From Bradyrhizobium sp. 164 (GTDB lineage: Bacteria > Pseudomonadota > Alphaproteobacteria > Rhizobiales > Xanthobacteraceae), in NCBI RefSeq assembly GCF_023073715.1, contig NZ_JADPKA010000026.1, positions 248,001 through 312,000 of the forward strand: 64,000 nucleotides of DNA, in the 5' to 3' direction. The notes below the pieces were generated by a model. The model worked only from the letters and a program-made list of their open reading frames with translations. It was not told where the DNA came from and made no database searches. Shown here one piece after another: positions 42,418 to 52,236 of this stretch (its first letter is position 1; every line of letters begins with the position of its first letter). The position numbers and the translations under genes are program-made.

Positions 42418-43155
42418 ATGCAACTGCATCATGCCAATACCTTGGAAAGGTTCGAGACTGTCGCGGATCAAGGCAGTTGCGAGGTCGCGACCCGGCCCGT
42501 CACTCTCGACCAATCAGATTTCTCGACCTCCAATCGAGATGAGGTCCTGGCGCTATTGGCGCCGAGCGGCCTTGCAAAACGCACTTTTTGGCTCGTCGTG
42601 GCCGCCTTGGCTGGGGGCTTCGGATTGGGATGGGCTGGTGCTTGGTACGGTCCTGCAACTATCTCGCCTCTCAACCCAATTGCTCAGGTAGAGACCGTTT
42701 CGCGCCGCATGCCGGACACAAAGTCAGGCGGCAGGATCGAAAGCGCTTGAAAGGTAGCATCAGCCTCGGACTCGCGAACACCGCCTGGTGTAGGTCAGCC
42801 CTCCACAACAAGCGCGAGCCTTGCTCCGAAGCCCTTGGCCAAAGCGTCGAGTGGGGCGCAATCGGCGGAAGCTTCGAACCAAGCTTCTTCGGCCGGCGAG
42901 GCGGACATGTCTGTGACCGGCTCGCTTGGGTCTGCGGGGCCGCTCATGTCGGTCCCCGAGACAAGACCAACGACTATTAGGGGGTGGGCAGTCCTTGACG
43001 TTCGCGGTGGAACGGCGGTGCTCGAAGGGCCCGATGGGATTCGAATGGCAGCACGGGGCGACGTGGTCCCCGGCATCGGGCGGATCGACTCTATCGTGCG
43101 TTGGGGCAACCGCTGGATAGTTGCAACGCCTGGTGGATTGATCTCGACGCCCTAG
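42418..43155 (+). pseudogene. Membrane protein gene interrupted by an in-frame TGA
   Basis: The first part (110 residues) is a polar N-terminus plus one membrane helix (FWLVVAALAGGFGLGWAGAW) and ends at TGA 42748-42750. The same frame then continues without shift through SASDSRTPPGVGQPS to TRPTTIRGWAVLDVRGGTAV, GIGRIDSIVRWGNRWIVATP and a natural stop at 43155, the usual C-terminal domain of a conserved Bradyrhizobium protein by my recollection. A single base change (for example TGA from TGG or CGA) explains the break. Either a recent nonsense mutation or a sequencing error. Confidence 0.7.
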
Positions 43156-43329
43156 GCGTGAACGGCTGCGACGAAGAGGCATGCCATCCATTCGTGCGGC
43201 ACACACTGCAGGGCGCGGGCCCGGGTTTTTGCAATTCAGTTTCACCCGATCTAGCCAGGACTGTTGAGCCATCGACCTCGAGCTCCGGCGGAATTCGAAT
43301 GGGCGATCTTTGCCTTCGGAGCAAGATAA

Positions 43330-43360
43330 CGTGCCCATCCGAAAAATGCGATAGGGCACG
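43330..43360. repeat. Inverted repeat CGTGCCC/GGGCACG
   Basis: Perfect 7-bp arms with a 17-base spacer, 143-173 bases upstream of the integrase start. Followed at 43372-43394 by another perfect 7-bp inverted repeat (TATCCAG/CTGGATA, 9-base loop). Could be integrase-binding arms or a regulatory region. Confidence 0.45.
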
Positions 43361-43371
43361 CTACACTACGC

Positions 43372-43394
43372 TATCCAGCTGAAGCAACTGGATA
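43372..43394. repeat. Inverted repeat TATCCAG/CTGGATA
   Basis: Perfect 7-bp arms around a 9-base loop, 11 bases after the previous inverted repeat. A direct repeat TGCTTACGC occurs twice further on, near 43450-43470, inside an imperfect larger palindrome. Confidence 0.45.
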
Positions 43395-43502
43395 TTCTCG
43401 ACAACAACAGCGACGTTCCTATCCGAAAACCCGCCGCGATATTCTCCCGCGTGCTTACGCACTGCTTACGCGAGAGATCGGGGTCCGGAACAAAGGAATG
43501 TC

Positions 43503-44861
43503 ATGGTCAAGATCACAAAGAGGGTCGTCGAGGCGGCGGAAGCTCAAGAGAAGGATTACCTTATCTGGGATGACGAGCTGCCGGGCTTCGGACTCCGGGT
43601 CTTTAATTCAGGCAAGCGCAGCTACGTCATCCAATATAGAATAGGTGGTCGCTCCCGACGCTACACAATTGGGCCTCACGGAGCTTGGGCGCCCGAGACT
43701 GCACGCCGAGAGGCAAAGGTGCAATTGGGTCGCGTCGCTGGGGGTGACGACCCCGTCGAGGATAGGCAGCTCGATCAGAAGGCGATCACCGTGAAGGAGC
43801 TGTGCGCCCGCTATTTCGCTGATCTCCAGGCCGGGCTCATCCTAGGGAAGGGCGGACGACCGAAGAAAGCCTCAACGATCGTCACCGATACTGGCCGTAT
43901 CGAGCGTCACATCGTTCCCCTTCTGGGAACACGGAGGGTCAAGGATCTCACCAAGACCGATATCAACAAAGTCCTCAAGGACATCATGGCCGGAAAGACG
44001 CGGGTTTCGGTCAAGACTAAGAAGTTGCGCGGAAAAGCCGTCGTTCGCGGCGGAGCTGGAGCGGCCACCCGCACCGTTGGTCTTCTCGGCGGTATCCTCA
44101 CCTACGCCGTCGAAATGGGCATTATTGAAACCAATCCAGCTCATGGCATCCGCAAGCCAAAGGACAACGTGCGAAAGCGTCGGCTATCGGAGGCGGAGTA
44201 TCGAATACTCGGTCGGATGCTTCGCGACGCCGCCGAGCAGGAGAAGTACGCCACGATTGTGGACATCGTTCGCCAGCTTGCGCTGACCGGCTGCCGCCGC
44301 AGCGAGATGATCGGCCTGATGTGGACGGAAGCTGACACCGAGTCGAGTTGCTTGCGGTTGGAGGACAGCAAGGAGGGAGAATCCATTCGTCCCATTGGCC
44401 TGCCGGTCGTCGAATATCTCGAGCGACGGCGCACGGACAATGTCGGCACATACGTCTTCCCGGGGCAGGGAGAAGACAACGCCTTCGGCAGCTTTCCGAA
44501 CCATTGGAAGCATCTCTTCGAGGACTCCCCGCTATCCGATATTACTCCCCATGTCCTGCGTCATAGCTTTGCGAGCATCGCCAACGATCTCGGTTTTACC
44601 GAGGTGACCATCGCGGCCCTAGTAGGCCACGCAAAGGGTTCGGTAACGAGCAAGTATATCCATACGCTTGACACCGCACTCATTATGGCTGCGGACACGA
44701 TCTCCGGCTACATTCAAGGACTCCTAGACGGCATCGAGTTCAAGCAGACCGCCTATGCGTTGGACCGCGATTCACGCAAGGCCGCTCTGGCTCGATTCCT
44801 GAAGAGGGCTTCAAGTGGTGATCAAGAGACGGCCGAGGAGGAGCGCCGCTTAGCTGCATAA
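43503..44861 (+). CDS. Tyrosine-type site-specific integrase (P4-like)
   Basis: A 452-residue integrase: an N-terminal DUF4102-like arm-binding domain (DDELPGFGLRVFNSGKRSY), a core-binding domain, and the catalytic domain with R265 (TGCRRSE), H350-x-x-R353 (PHVLRHSF), H376 (LVGHAKG) and nucleophile Y385 (SKYIHT). All key residues are present, so it should be active. Start codon ATG with GGAATGTC upstream. No excisionase, tRNA target or second attachment site is recognisable nearby, so its element is probably degraded or extends in a form I cannot delimit. Confidence 0.95.
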   Translation: MVKITKRVVEAAEAQEKDYLIWDDELPGFGLRVFNSGKRSYVIQYRIGGRSRRYTIGPHGAWAPETARREAKVQLGRVAGGDDPVEDRQLDQKAITVKELCARYFADLQAGLILGKGGRPKKASTIVTDTGRIERHIVPLLGTRRVKDLTKTDINKVLKDIMAGKTRVSVKTKKLRGKAVVRGGAGAATRTVGLLGGILTYAVEMGIIETNPAHGIRKPKDNVRKRRLSEAEYRILGRMLRDAAEQEKYATIVDIVRQLALTGCRRSEMIGLMWTEADTESSCLRLEDSKEGESIRPIGLPVVEYLERRRTDNVGTYVFPGQGEDNAFGSFPNHWKHLFEDSPLSDITPHVLRHSFASIANDLGFTEVTIAALVGHAKGSVTSKYIHTLDTALIMAADTISGYIQGLLDGIEFKQTAYALDRDSRKAALARFLKRASSGDQETAEEERRLAA

Positions 44862-45042
44862 TCCTGAGACGCAATGCGAGTTATCGACAGCCGGTTCTGG
44901 CGCAAAGCTTCCGCTCGAACCATCTGGCGGCACAAAGAGCTTATGCGCTCGATCAGCCTCCTTTGCTGTTGGATCCTTCAAAGCGTCACGTTCTCACGGG
45001 ATAATTGTTCCAGACTCATAGTTCGACTCCAACTTAGTCTTA

Positions 45043-46659
45043 TTAGTGCGCGCCGCTGGAATCGAGACGATCGGGCTTCTTGAGCACAAGGCCCGCCAGC
45101 AGCGCGACGATTAGCGCCACGCCGAGCACGTAGAAGGTGTCGCTGAAGGCGAGGATGAAGGCCTGCTTCTGCAAGATCTTGCCGATTGCAACATATGCTC
45201 GATGCACGGCGTCCACGCGGTCGATCACACCGTGGTTCACGAAATACGCAGTGAGCTGATCGATCCGGGTGCGGGTCGCCGGTTCGAACAGCGAAACCGA
45301 TGGCATCAGGACGTTGGAATGATACTGCTCGCGCTTGGTCAGCAGCGTCTGCAGTGCGGCAATCCCGATGGCGCCGCCAAGATTGCGCATCATGTTGAAC
45401 AGCGCGGACGCGGACCCAGCATTCTCCGCTTCGATTCCGGCAGTTGCGATCGCCGAGAGCGGGGCGAACGCAAGGGCCTGACCGACGGCTCGGACGACGT
45501 TCGGCCAAAACAGTTGATCAGCCGCGTAGTCGTTGGTCATGTAAATGTTCATGAAGTTGGAAGCGGCGAACAGCGCAAAACCGATGCCGATCACGATGCG
45601 CGGATCGACGCGCTTCATCAGCTGCGGCACCAGCGGAATCAGCACAAGTTGCGGCAGCCCGGTCCATGCGAGCACCATGCCGATCTGTTCTGAATTGTAG
45701 CCCTGGACGCGGGCGAGATAGACCGGAAGAATGAAAACTGATCCGTACAAGGCAACGCCGAGGAGGAAGTTCGCGAGAACGCCGAAACCGAAATTGCGGC
45801 GGAATAGCAGACGCAGGTTCAACAACGGCTTCTTACTCGTCAGTTCGATAAGGACGAACAGCGGCAGCGCGATCGCGGCAATGATGGCGAAACGGACGAT
45901 GAAGGGCGAACCGAACCAGTCATCTTTATTGCCCTCTTCAAGCACGGTCTGCAGCGCCGAGAGTCCGATCGCCATGGTGACGATGCCCAGCCAGTCGCCT
46001 TCACGCAGCAACGACAGCTTCATCGGACTTGCTTCCAGCGAGAAATAGAGCATGCCGATCATGATCGCGCCCGGCACGACGTTGACATAGAAGATGTATT
46101 CCCAACCGAAATTCTCGGTGAGATAGCCACCGATGGTCGGCCCGATCGCGGGCGCAAACGTGGCGGAGATCGCGAACAGCGCAAGGCCGATCGGTTGCTT
46201 TGTTTTTGGCAACAGCGTGATGATCAGGGTGAACGCCATCGGGATCAGCACGCCGCCGGTAAACCCTTGAACGGCGCGCAGCGCGATCATCTGCGGCAAG
46301 TCCTGCGCGAACGCGCAAGCGGCCGAGAACACCAGGAAGAGCAGGGCGTTGGTCAGGAGATATACGCGCACAGAGAACACCTGGGCAAGCCAACCGCTCA
46401 GGGGAATCACCACGATCTCGGCGATCAAATAAGAGGTCGAGATCCAGCCGCCGTCGTCGATCCCCGCGCCGATCCCGCCCTGAATATCGGCAAGCGAGGC
46501 ATTGACGATCTGGATGTTGAGCACCGCCATGAAGGCGCCGAGCGTCGCGCCGATCACCGCCAGCCAGGTTTTCGCCGAGACGGCAGGAGCAGCTGGAGCC
46601 TCCGTTGGTTCAGCTTCGCTTGGTGGAATGGCGTCGGGCGTCGTTTGCAGTGTGCTCAT
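45043..46659 (-). CDS. DHA2-family MFS efflux transporter (EmrB-like)
   Basis: A 538-residue transporter with 14 predicted membrane helices, typical of drug:H+ antiporter family 2. Visible motifs include GWISTSYLIAEIVVIPLSGW and the RAVQGFTGGVLIPMAFT motif C-like segment. It is the inner-membrane part of a tripartite pump; its HlyD-type partner is the gene directly upstream (43 bases). The start may be the ATG at 46659 or one nine codons earlier at 46686. No outer-membrane factor is encoded adjacent. Confidence 0.92.
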   Translation of the reverse strand: MSTLQTTPDAIPPSEAEPTEAPAAPAVSAKTWLAVIGATLGAFMAVLNIQIVNASLADIQGGIGAGIDDGGWISTSYLIAEIVVIPLSGWLAQVFSVRVYLLTNALLFLVFSAACAFAQDLPQMIALRAVQGFTGGVLIPMAFTLIITLLPKTKQPIGLALFAISATFAPAIGPTIGGYLTENFGWEYIFYVNVVPGAIMIGMLYFSLEASPMKLSLLREGDWLGIVTMAIGLSALQTVLEEGNKDDWFGSPFIVRFAIIAAIALPLFVLIELTSKKPLLNLRLLFRRNFGFGVLANFLLGVALYGSVFILPVYLARVQGYNSEQIGMVLAWTGLPQLVLIPLVPQLMKRVDPRIVIGIGFALFAASNFMNIYMTNDYAADQLFWPNVVRAVGQALAFAPLSAIATAGIEAENAGSASALFNMMRNLGGAIGIAALQTLLTKREQYHSNVLMPSVSLFEPATRTRIDQLTAYFVNHGVIDRVDAVHRAYVAIGKILQKQAFILAFSDTFYVLGVALIVALLAGLVLKKPDRLDSSGAH

Positions 46660-46702
46660 GATTGTCTGCTCGGGTGCGGGGAACATTCGCTCGGTTGCCG
46701 GA

Positions 46703-47839
46703 CTAAGGGCCGCGCGAGGCGAGCCGCTTCTCGGTCTTGCGCTCGGCGACGGCTGCCGACTTGGTGTTGACGGTCGGTGCAGCCGACATGCCCGGGCGTA
46801 GCAGCCCGTTCAGGCTCCGGTCGTCGAGTACGATCTTTACCGGTACACGTTGCACGATCTTGGTGAAGTTACCGGTCGCGTTGTCGGGCGGCAGCAACGC
46901 GAATTCCAGACCGCTCGCCGGCGACAGGCTGTCGACATGGCCCCTCAGGGGGGTGGATTGGAAGCTATCGACGTACAGATCGACCGGCTGGCCATTTCGC
47001 ATATGGGTGAGTTGGGTCTCCTTGAAATTGGCGACCACATAAACTGCATCCAGCGGCACAACCGCCATCAGCTGGGTCCCGGCCTGCACATATTGGCCGA
47101 CCCGGAGCGAGCGTGCGCCGACGAAGCCGTCCACCGGCGCGGTGATCTGCGTATAGGACAGATTCAGCGCTGCCTGCCGTTCGACGGCTCGGGCGTGGTC
47201 GAGTTGCGCGACGGACTTGGCGCGCTCGGTTGACAGCACTTCGATCTTCTTATTGGCGGCGATCAGGCCTGCCTTGCTCTGCAGCAACTGCGCGGTCTGC
47301 GCGCGCAGAGCTGCGTCCGTCTGTTGTGCGCGCTGTACGGTGCCAGAACCCGACTTCATCAAGCCGTCGTATCGGGTGCGCTCTTCCTGTGCGAATTTCA
47401 GATTGGCCTCGGTCGCGTCGACCTCCGCTGCCTGCTGCTGGATCAACGGCTCCTGCAGTTCGATCTGGGCGTTGAGGTTGCGCACCGCAGCTTCGGAGGC
47501 GGTGACATCAGCGTTGGCCTGTTCCAATGCGGTCTTGAAATCACGATCGTCGATCCGCGCCAGAAGCTGTCCAGCCTTTACCGCTTCGTTGTCGGCAACG
47601 CGCACTTCGGAAATATACCCTGAGACCTTCGGCGCGATGATCGTAGAGTCGGCTTTGACATAGGCATCGTTGGTCGTTTCCAGGTAGCGGCCGGTGGTGA
47701 GGTAGTAGTGGCCGAAATAGGCGGCCGCGACGACACCGAGCGCTACCGCGAGCGCGAGCGCCGCCCACCGGATTGCCTGCTGGGACGGGAGAAGGCTGGC
47801 TTTGGCTTTTTGCTCAGAAGCATAGGAAAGGGTCGACAT
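46703..47839 (-). CDS. HlyD/EmrA-family membrane fusion protein
   Basis: A 378-residue periplasmic adaptor: one N-terminal membrane helix (AIRWAALALAVALGVVAAAY), a lipoyl-like half (TNDAYVKADSTIIAPKVSGY), a long coiled-coil hairpin rich in Ala/Glu/Gln, and the closing YTQITAPVDGFVGARSLRVG and beta-barrel region. It couples the following EmrB-like pump to an outer-membrane channel. GGAGAATGTC precedes ATG 47839. A 41-bp shared element lies 128 bases upstream. Confidence 0.92.
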   Translation of the reverse strand: MSTLSYASEQKAKASLLPSQQAIRWAALALAVALGVVAAAYFGHYYLTTGRYLETTNDAYVKADSTIIAPKVSGYISEVRVADNEAVKAGQLLARIDDRDFKTALEQANADVTASEAAVRNLNAQIELQEPLIQQQAAEVDATEANLKFAQEERTRYDGLMKSGSGTVQRAQQTDAALRAQTAQLLQSKAGLIAANKKIEVLSTERAKSVAQLDHARAVERQAALNLSYTQITAPVDGFVGARSLRVGQYVQAGTQLMAVVPLDAVYVVANFKETQLTHMRNGQPVDLYVDSFQSTPLRGHVDSLSPASGLEFALLPPDNATGNFTKIVQRVPVKIVLDDRSLNGLLRPGMSAAPTVNTKSAAVAERKTEKRLASRGP

Positions 47840-47966
47840 GACATTCTCCGAAACATGTGGGTGCAACTTCAGCTCAATCGGGACGACCGACGTCGTGCAA
47901 AAGTAAATGATCTTCCTCTTAGCTGACTGACCGCACGGCATTCACTCATCCAATGAGAGCCGATCG

Positions 47967-48008
47967 CTCATACATTGATGTGAGCGATATCTTCCCAACG
48001 TTGAATGG
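47967..48008 (+). promoter_or_regulatory. 41-bp shared regulatory element, copy A
   Basis: Core TCATACATTGATGTGA (47968-47983) followed after 20 further bases by GAATGG, the same internal spacing as the other three copies. Here the core is embedded in a perfect ATCGCTCA-N10-TGAGCGAT inverted repeat (47963-47988). It lies between the leftward hlyD-type gene and a small rightward gene at 48174. Confidence 0.72.
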
Positions 48009-48173
48009 TCCGGAAAGAAGCGGGTCTACACTGTTCGTTCAGTGGCGCTGGTCGCGTTACATTAGTGGCTTGATACGAGGTCGCTGCAGCATTGGCGAAG
48101 GGGATAGGAGAGTGCACGAACGTGAAGTTGAAATGGAGCAACTGCACGCGACAAATGGAGGGAGGAGTTTTCG

Positions 48174-48497
48174 ATGAGCTGCATTGAAAGTGAGGAGCGC
48201 GTATCCACCACGTCGGCACGCTTGGGTGTGGGCTCATGGATCATCTTGATTGCGTTGGTATCGGTCTTGTTTGCCGCCTGTGTCGTTGGTTATCTCGGCT
48301 GGAGGCTCGCAGACGGTGTCGATGTGCCAATTTCAGGTTATGTCGCAATGGTAGCTGGAGTTATTGCTTCTCTCGCCGTCGGGTTTCAGCTGAGGCACTC
48401 ATCTTCTACAGCAGCCGAAAAGGTTATGATGAACCCGCCGGTACTAATTATTCCGGATTTCAAAGAACATGGGTCCCCTTCGAATAGACCGGATTAG
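48174..48497 (+). CDS. Small membrane protein, function unknown
   Basis: A 107-residue protein with two membrane helices (WIILIALVSVLFAACVVGYL and YVAMVAGVIASLAVGF). GGAGGGAGGAG directly upstream of ATG 48174 is an excellent ribosome-binding site. It is divergent from the efflux pair, with copy A of the shared element 166 bases upstream and pointing towards it. Confidence 0.72.
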   Translation: MSCIESEERVSTTSARLGVGSWIILIALVSVLFAACVVGYLGWRLADGVDVPISGYVAMVAGVIASLAVGFQLRHSSSTAAEKVMMNPPVLIIPDFKEHGSPSNRPD

Positions 48498-48770
48498 CAC
48501 AACAGTTCTGGATCTCGATCCAGGCGTCAGCAGTATATCTAGCGTTGAAGGCAGTCCGAGCGAAGTAACGGCGACACTCCAGACGTGTGCGTTCTGATCG
48601 AAAGGACTTGACCGCTCAGCCCGTCTCACGGGCCAAGTTTGAGGGCGCCAGCCCACGAGGGCACATTCGAGCGGACAATGAGTCCGACATTGCCTTCGAA
48701 TAGCGGGGGCGAGGCCAGTGGGCGCTCTAGTAGATCGGTACCCCTGCTCCAGTTTTCCGCCTTGCCGGCC

Positions 48771-49163
48771 CTAAGAATTCGCGGTCGTGACTCGCTCAAC
48801 GAGATGCGCTCGTGAGGGCGCCGGGTCAAACCGATCGGCGAAATATTGCGTTTCATGGGTCACCAGTCCGTCGCGGAATTCCATGATACTCACCGCGTAG
48901 GATGGGACCCCGTCATAGCTAAGTACGAGTTCAGTGACCCAGAGATCGCCACTGCCGATCATTCGCCGGACCGTAAACCGCTTCTTGCTTGGCTGGACGA
49001 AGCGGCTCTCTTGAATGTTGTGCCGGCCGCGGATCCGTTCGCCGGATTGCGGATAATGAAGCACGGCGTCCTCGTGGTAGATTTCATGTTCGACCTTGAA
49101 ATGGCCTGCGTCCGAAGCCTCCCAATGGCGCTCCAGCGCCACTCGCACCGTTCGATCATGCAT
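48771..49163 (-). CDS. NTF2-like / SnoaL-type nuclear transport factor 2 family protein
   Basis: A 130-residue protein with the SnoaL-like pattern: DAVLHYPQSGERIRGRHNI near residues 33-51, a central WVTELVLSYDG strand pair, and the MEFRDGLVTHETQYFADRFDP ending. The fold is a cone-shaped pocket used by varied isomerases, cyclases and dehydratases; the substrate cannot be inferred. It stands alone. Confidence 0.8.
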   Translation of the reverse strand: MHDRTVRVALERHWEASDAGHFKVEHEIYHEDAVLHYPQSGERIRGRHNIQESRFVQPSKKRFTVRRMIGSGDLWVTELVLSYDGVPSYAVSIMEFRDGLVTHETQYFADRFDPAPSRAHLVERVTTANS

Positions 49164-49268
49164 CTCCCACCTATGCTTTCCGGCTATCGTTTCGCGACCA
49201 TCCCTAGCCTCACGGCAGGTCTATTGGAAAGCGACTTGGGGATGCTGGCACAACGGCAGCGCAAGGAT

Positions 49269-50522
49269 CTAGGTCGTTCCTCTAAGTGCTCGACGATCCG
49301 CAAAGTGGTCTATCGTCAGCTTTGGGATGACGAGACCAAGACACAACATTAATATGGTTGCCGTAGCAGTGATGCCGTCTTCTATCGTGGCGCTGAGAAG
49401 TTCTGGTCTCGTTTGCGTGCTGTCCGCAATTTGGAGGAGGCCGCTCGCCATTCTGAAGAGATAGACACCGGGGACCATCGAGACCACGGCCGCGAAGCCA
49501 ATAGCCGCAAACGGCATGTGCCACTGCCGTGAGACCGGGGTAAGCACTGCTCCAACAGCGAGGCCCGCGACCAGCGCCCCAATAGCCGGGGTTGCTGCGA
49601 AAACCGACAATACCAGCCATCGCAACCCATGAGCTACCATTCCGACCGTGACCGGCCAGATCAGCATGCTCGATGGCATCGAGAACAATACTCCGTAACA
49701 GACGACCACCACACCCGCGGCGATCATGTCCTCCCAAAGGGAAACCGCCCTGCTGCCTGGATCAATTGGCAGCGACGCATTTAGCAGTATAAGTCCGACC
49801 AACAGCCCTATACAGATTGCCGTGGTGACGAGAAATGCATAGATCAGACGAGAAGCGCCGAGACTGATGCGTCCGTTTATCAGATCGAGCGCCGCGTTGA
49901 GAAAATGAGGGCCCGGTACCAGCATCATGCAGGGGCAGACGACAACGAGGCGTAGTGAGGAGCTTATCCCAGCGCGTATTGCTAATGCTCCAATGAGACC
50001 GGCCAGCAACGCCGCGCTGAAAGGTTGGATGAATACGCTTTCGCTACAAGATGCCAGCCTGCGGCGCAGAAAAGCGCCGGCAGTTGCACTACCGAATATC
50101 AACAGGGCGGGAAGCAGGTGCTGAATACCGAATATCACCGCCAGAGCGACGGCTCCAGTCGCAGCAGCTAACGCGAACATCCAAGTCGGCACCGATGATC
50201 GTGTGGAGACGCCCGGGATGTGCTCCGACAGCGCATTGACATCGAGCCGGCCACCTTCAACCGCGTCTACGAGCCGCATTGCAGCAGCCACACGATCCAT
50301 ATTAACGCCCACGGGGCGGGCAGCGAGTCCTCGCATTAGTGATCCTTCTTGATCCTCCGCCTGGAATACTAGCTCACCCCAGCGGGGCAGAAGTCTCCCA
50401 CGAACTCCGATCGCCGAGGCCAGTCGTTCGGTAGCGGTAACAACCTGCTCGGTGGACTGCCCGTTGGTGTAGAGAACCCCGGCCAGTGAGAGCACCAATT
50501 GAGAACGCTCGTTAGAGTTCAT
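49269..50522 (-). CDS. Threonine/serine exporter family protein
   Basis: A 417-residue protein combining both halves of the ThrE family: an N-terminal soluble ThrE domain ([20 protein letters not shown]) and about ten membrane helices, including [19 protein letters not shown]. Known members export threonine and serine. It lies 64 bases downstream of fumC on the same strand and may be co-transcribed with it. Confidence 0.88.
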   Translation of the reverse strand: MNSNERSQLVLSLAGVLYTNGQSTEQVVTATERLASAIGVRGRLLPRWGELVFQAEDQEGSLMRGLAARPVGVNMDRVAAAMRLVDAVEGGRLDVNALSEHIPGVSTRSSVPTWMFALAAATGAVALAVIFGIQHLLPALLIFGSATAGAFLRRRLASCSESVFIQPFSAALLAGLIGALAIRAGISSSLRLVVVCPCMMLVPGPHFLNAALDLINGRISLGASRLIYAFLVTTAICIGLLVGLILLNASLPIDPGSRAVSLWEDMIAAGVVVVCYGVLFSMPSSMLIWPVTVGMVAHGLRWLVLSVFAATPAIGALVAGLAVGAVLTPVSRQWHMPFAAIGFAAVVSMVPGVYLFRMASGLLQIADSTQTRPELLSATIEDGITATATILMLCLGLVIPKLTIDHFADRRALRGTT

Positions 50523-50585
50523 CGGATTGATATCCAGTGTCTGAATGTTATCCCGGCCGCGAGCAAGGAATCGAGATGCAAAGGA

Positions 50586-52010
50586 TCACGCTCTTTGTGT
50601 GGTAGAGCCGTCGTGCGCTACATAAGGCCTCACCATTTTCACGGGATCGACTATCCGATCGAACTGGGAATCGGTGACGAAGCCCAGTGTCAATGCCGCG
50701 TCTCTAAGCGTGAGATCATTGTCTATCGCGAAATGCGCAATTTTTGATGCCTTGTCATATCCGATCACCGGTGCCAACGCCGTCACGAGCATCAAGGATC
50801 GCTCCAGGTATTCATTGATTTTATTGAGATTCGGCTTGGTCCCTTCCACCAGGAACTTTCGAAAATTGATGCATCCGTCTGTTATAAGCGTGATGGAATG
50901 TGCGATATTGTAAATCATAAGAGGCTTGTAAACGTTCATCTCAAGATAGCCTCCCGCGCCACCAAAGCCCACTGCCACGTCATTTGCCATCACTTGCACC
51001 GCGATCATGGTCAGCGCTTCACACTGGGTTGGATTTACCTTCCCGGGCATGATTGACGAACCAGGCTCGTTTTCCGGGATCGACAACTCGGCGAGGCCGG
51101 CGCGAGGTCCGCATGACATCAAGCGAATATCGTTTGCAATTTTGTAGAGGGACACCGCTAGGGTACGAAGCGTTCCGGACAACTGAACAAGGGCGTCGTG
51201 AGCGCCTTGGACCGTGAATTTGTTGGGCGCGGTCACAAATGGCAAATCCGTGAGCCGCGCGATCTCGGCGGCAGCGGCTTCGGCGAAACCTGGCGCCGAA
51301 TTGATGCCGGTCCCCACGGCGGTGCCTCCCAGTGCGAGCTGATATACGCCATGCAAGGCAGCTTCGACGCGTTCGAGGTTGTCAGATAAACACCCGGCAT
51401 AGCCGGACCATTCCTGACCCAATGTTATCGGTGTTGCGTCCTGCATATGAGTTCGCCCGATCTTGATTATATCGCGCCACAAGTCGGCCTTCACGCTTAC
51501 CGCCCTGTGCAAATCCGAAACTGCCGGTATCAGGCGCTGCTTAACGTTAATCGCCGCAGCGATATACATCGTCGACGGGAACGTATCGTTCGACGATTGC
51601 GCCATGTTGACGTGATCGTTCGGATGCACCGGCGTTTTACTGCCAAGTGGCGTTCCGGCCAGCTGGCAACAACGATTGGAGATCACTTCGTTGACGTTCA
51701 TATTGAACTGAGTGCCGCTGCCCGTCATCCATACGTGCAATGGGAACATGTCGTGATGCTGGCCAGCCAAAATCTCATCACAGGCCTGGTTGATTAACCT
51801 GTAACGATCATCGTCGAGCCGCTTATCGGCTCGATTGGCGGTAGCCGCGGCTTTCTTCAGGATCGCGTAGCCCACGATCATTTCGCGCGGGATCAAATCC
51901 TGCCCGATGCTGAAATGTTCGAGCGATCGCTGAGTCTGCGCACCCCAAAGGCTATCGCCTGCCACCTCCACCACGCCGAGACTGTCAGTTTCTTTCCGTA
52001 CGTTCAGCAT
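50586..52010 (-). CDS. fumC: Fumarate hydratase, class II
   Basis: A 474-residue enzyme of the aspartase/fumarase superfamily interconverting fumarate and malate in the TCA cycle. H188 in [10 protein letters not shown] and the mobile-loop signature [15 protein letters not shown] (from residue 317) identify it; the G-x-V-N-P-T-Q-C form is that of fumarase C rather than aspartase. [12 protein letters not shown] and [17 protein letters not shown] are the other two conserved regions. It is slightly longer than usual at the C-terminus. Copy B of the shared element begins 125 bases upstream. Confidence 0.94.
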   Translation of the reverse strand: MLNVRKETDSLGVVEVAGDSLWGAQTQRSLEHFSIGQDLIPREMIVGYAILKKAAATANRADKRLDDDRYRLINQACDEILAGQHHDMFPLHVWMTGSGTQFNMNVNEVISNRCCQLAGTPLGSKTPVHPNDHVNMAQSSNDTFPSTMYIAAAINVKQRLIPAVSDLHRAVSVKADLWRDIIKIGRTHMQDATPITLGQEWSGYAGCLSDNLERVEAALHGVYQLALGGTAVGTGINSAPGFAEAAAAEIARLTDLPFVTAPNKFTVQGAHDALVQLSGTLRTLAVSLYKIANDIRLMSCGPRAGLAELSIPENEPGSSIMPGKVNPTQCEALTMIAVQVMANDVAVGFGGAGGYLEMNVYKPLMIYNIAHSITLITDGCINFRKFLVEGTKPNLNKINEYLERSLMLVTALAPVIGYDKASKIAHFAIDNDLTLRDAALTLGFVTDSQFDRIVDPVKMVRPYVAHDGSTTQRA

Positions 52011-52133
52011 ATGCTCGCCCTCGTCATCATTTTAACCGTCCACCGCGACAGTAGCGAATTCATTTAGTTCGACGCCGTCCTTGCAGGTGGGGCGCCGGTA
52101 TCGATAGCGCCAGTCGTCGCCTCATGATGATCA

Positions 52134-52175
52134 CTCATACCTTGATATGATCGGCTTTCGCCGAGGGTTGTATGG
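52134..52175 (+). promoter_or_regulatory. 41-bp shared regulatory element, copy B
   Basis: Core TCATACCTTGATATGA (52135-52150), then TATGG ending at 52175. It lies between leftward fumC and the rightward GMC dehydrogenase operon, 62 bases before the ATG at 52237. Homology with copy C extends past the element to about 70 bases. Confidence 0.75.
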
Positions 52176-52236
52176 CCGAGCATGCCGGTCGCTTGCACGA
52201 TGTGGTGGGGACAGTTTGATAGCGAGGGATACGTAT

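Larger units (their letters stand above)
43156..43502. other. Integrase upstream region with inverted repeats
   Basis: No intact gene. A leftward stretch near 43260-43310 (ELEVDGST) recalls the PilZ pseudogene and may be a further decayed copy. From 43330 on there are two inverted repeats and a short direct repeat before the integrase. Confidence 0.4.

Noticed and set aside
43285..43395. tRNA-Arg-like segment on the minus strand (CTCAGCTGGATAG-like and CTCCGAAG, ATTCGAAT phrases)
   Set aside because: The pieces are out of place: a ~35-base extra segment lies between the D-arm-like and anticodon-like parts, the T-stem does not pair and the anticodon stem is broken. The stretch is better explained by inverted repeats and a decayed coding region.
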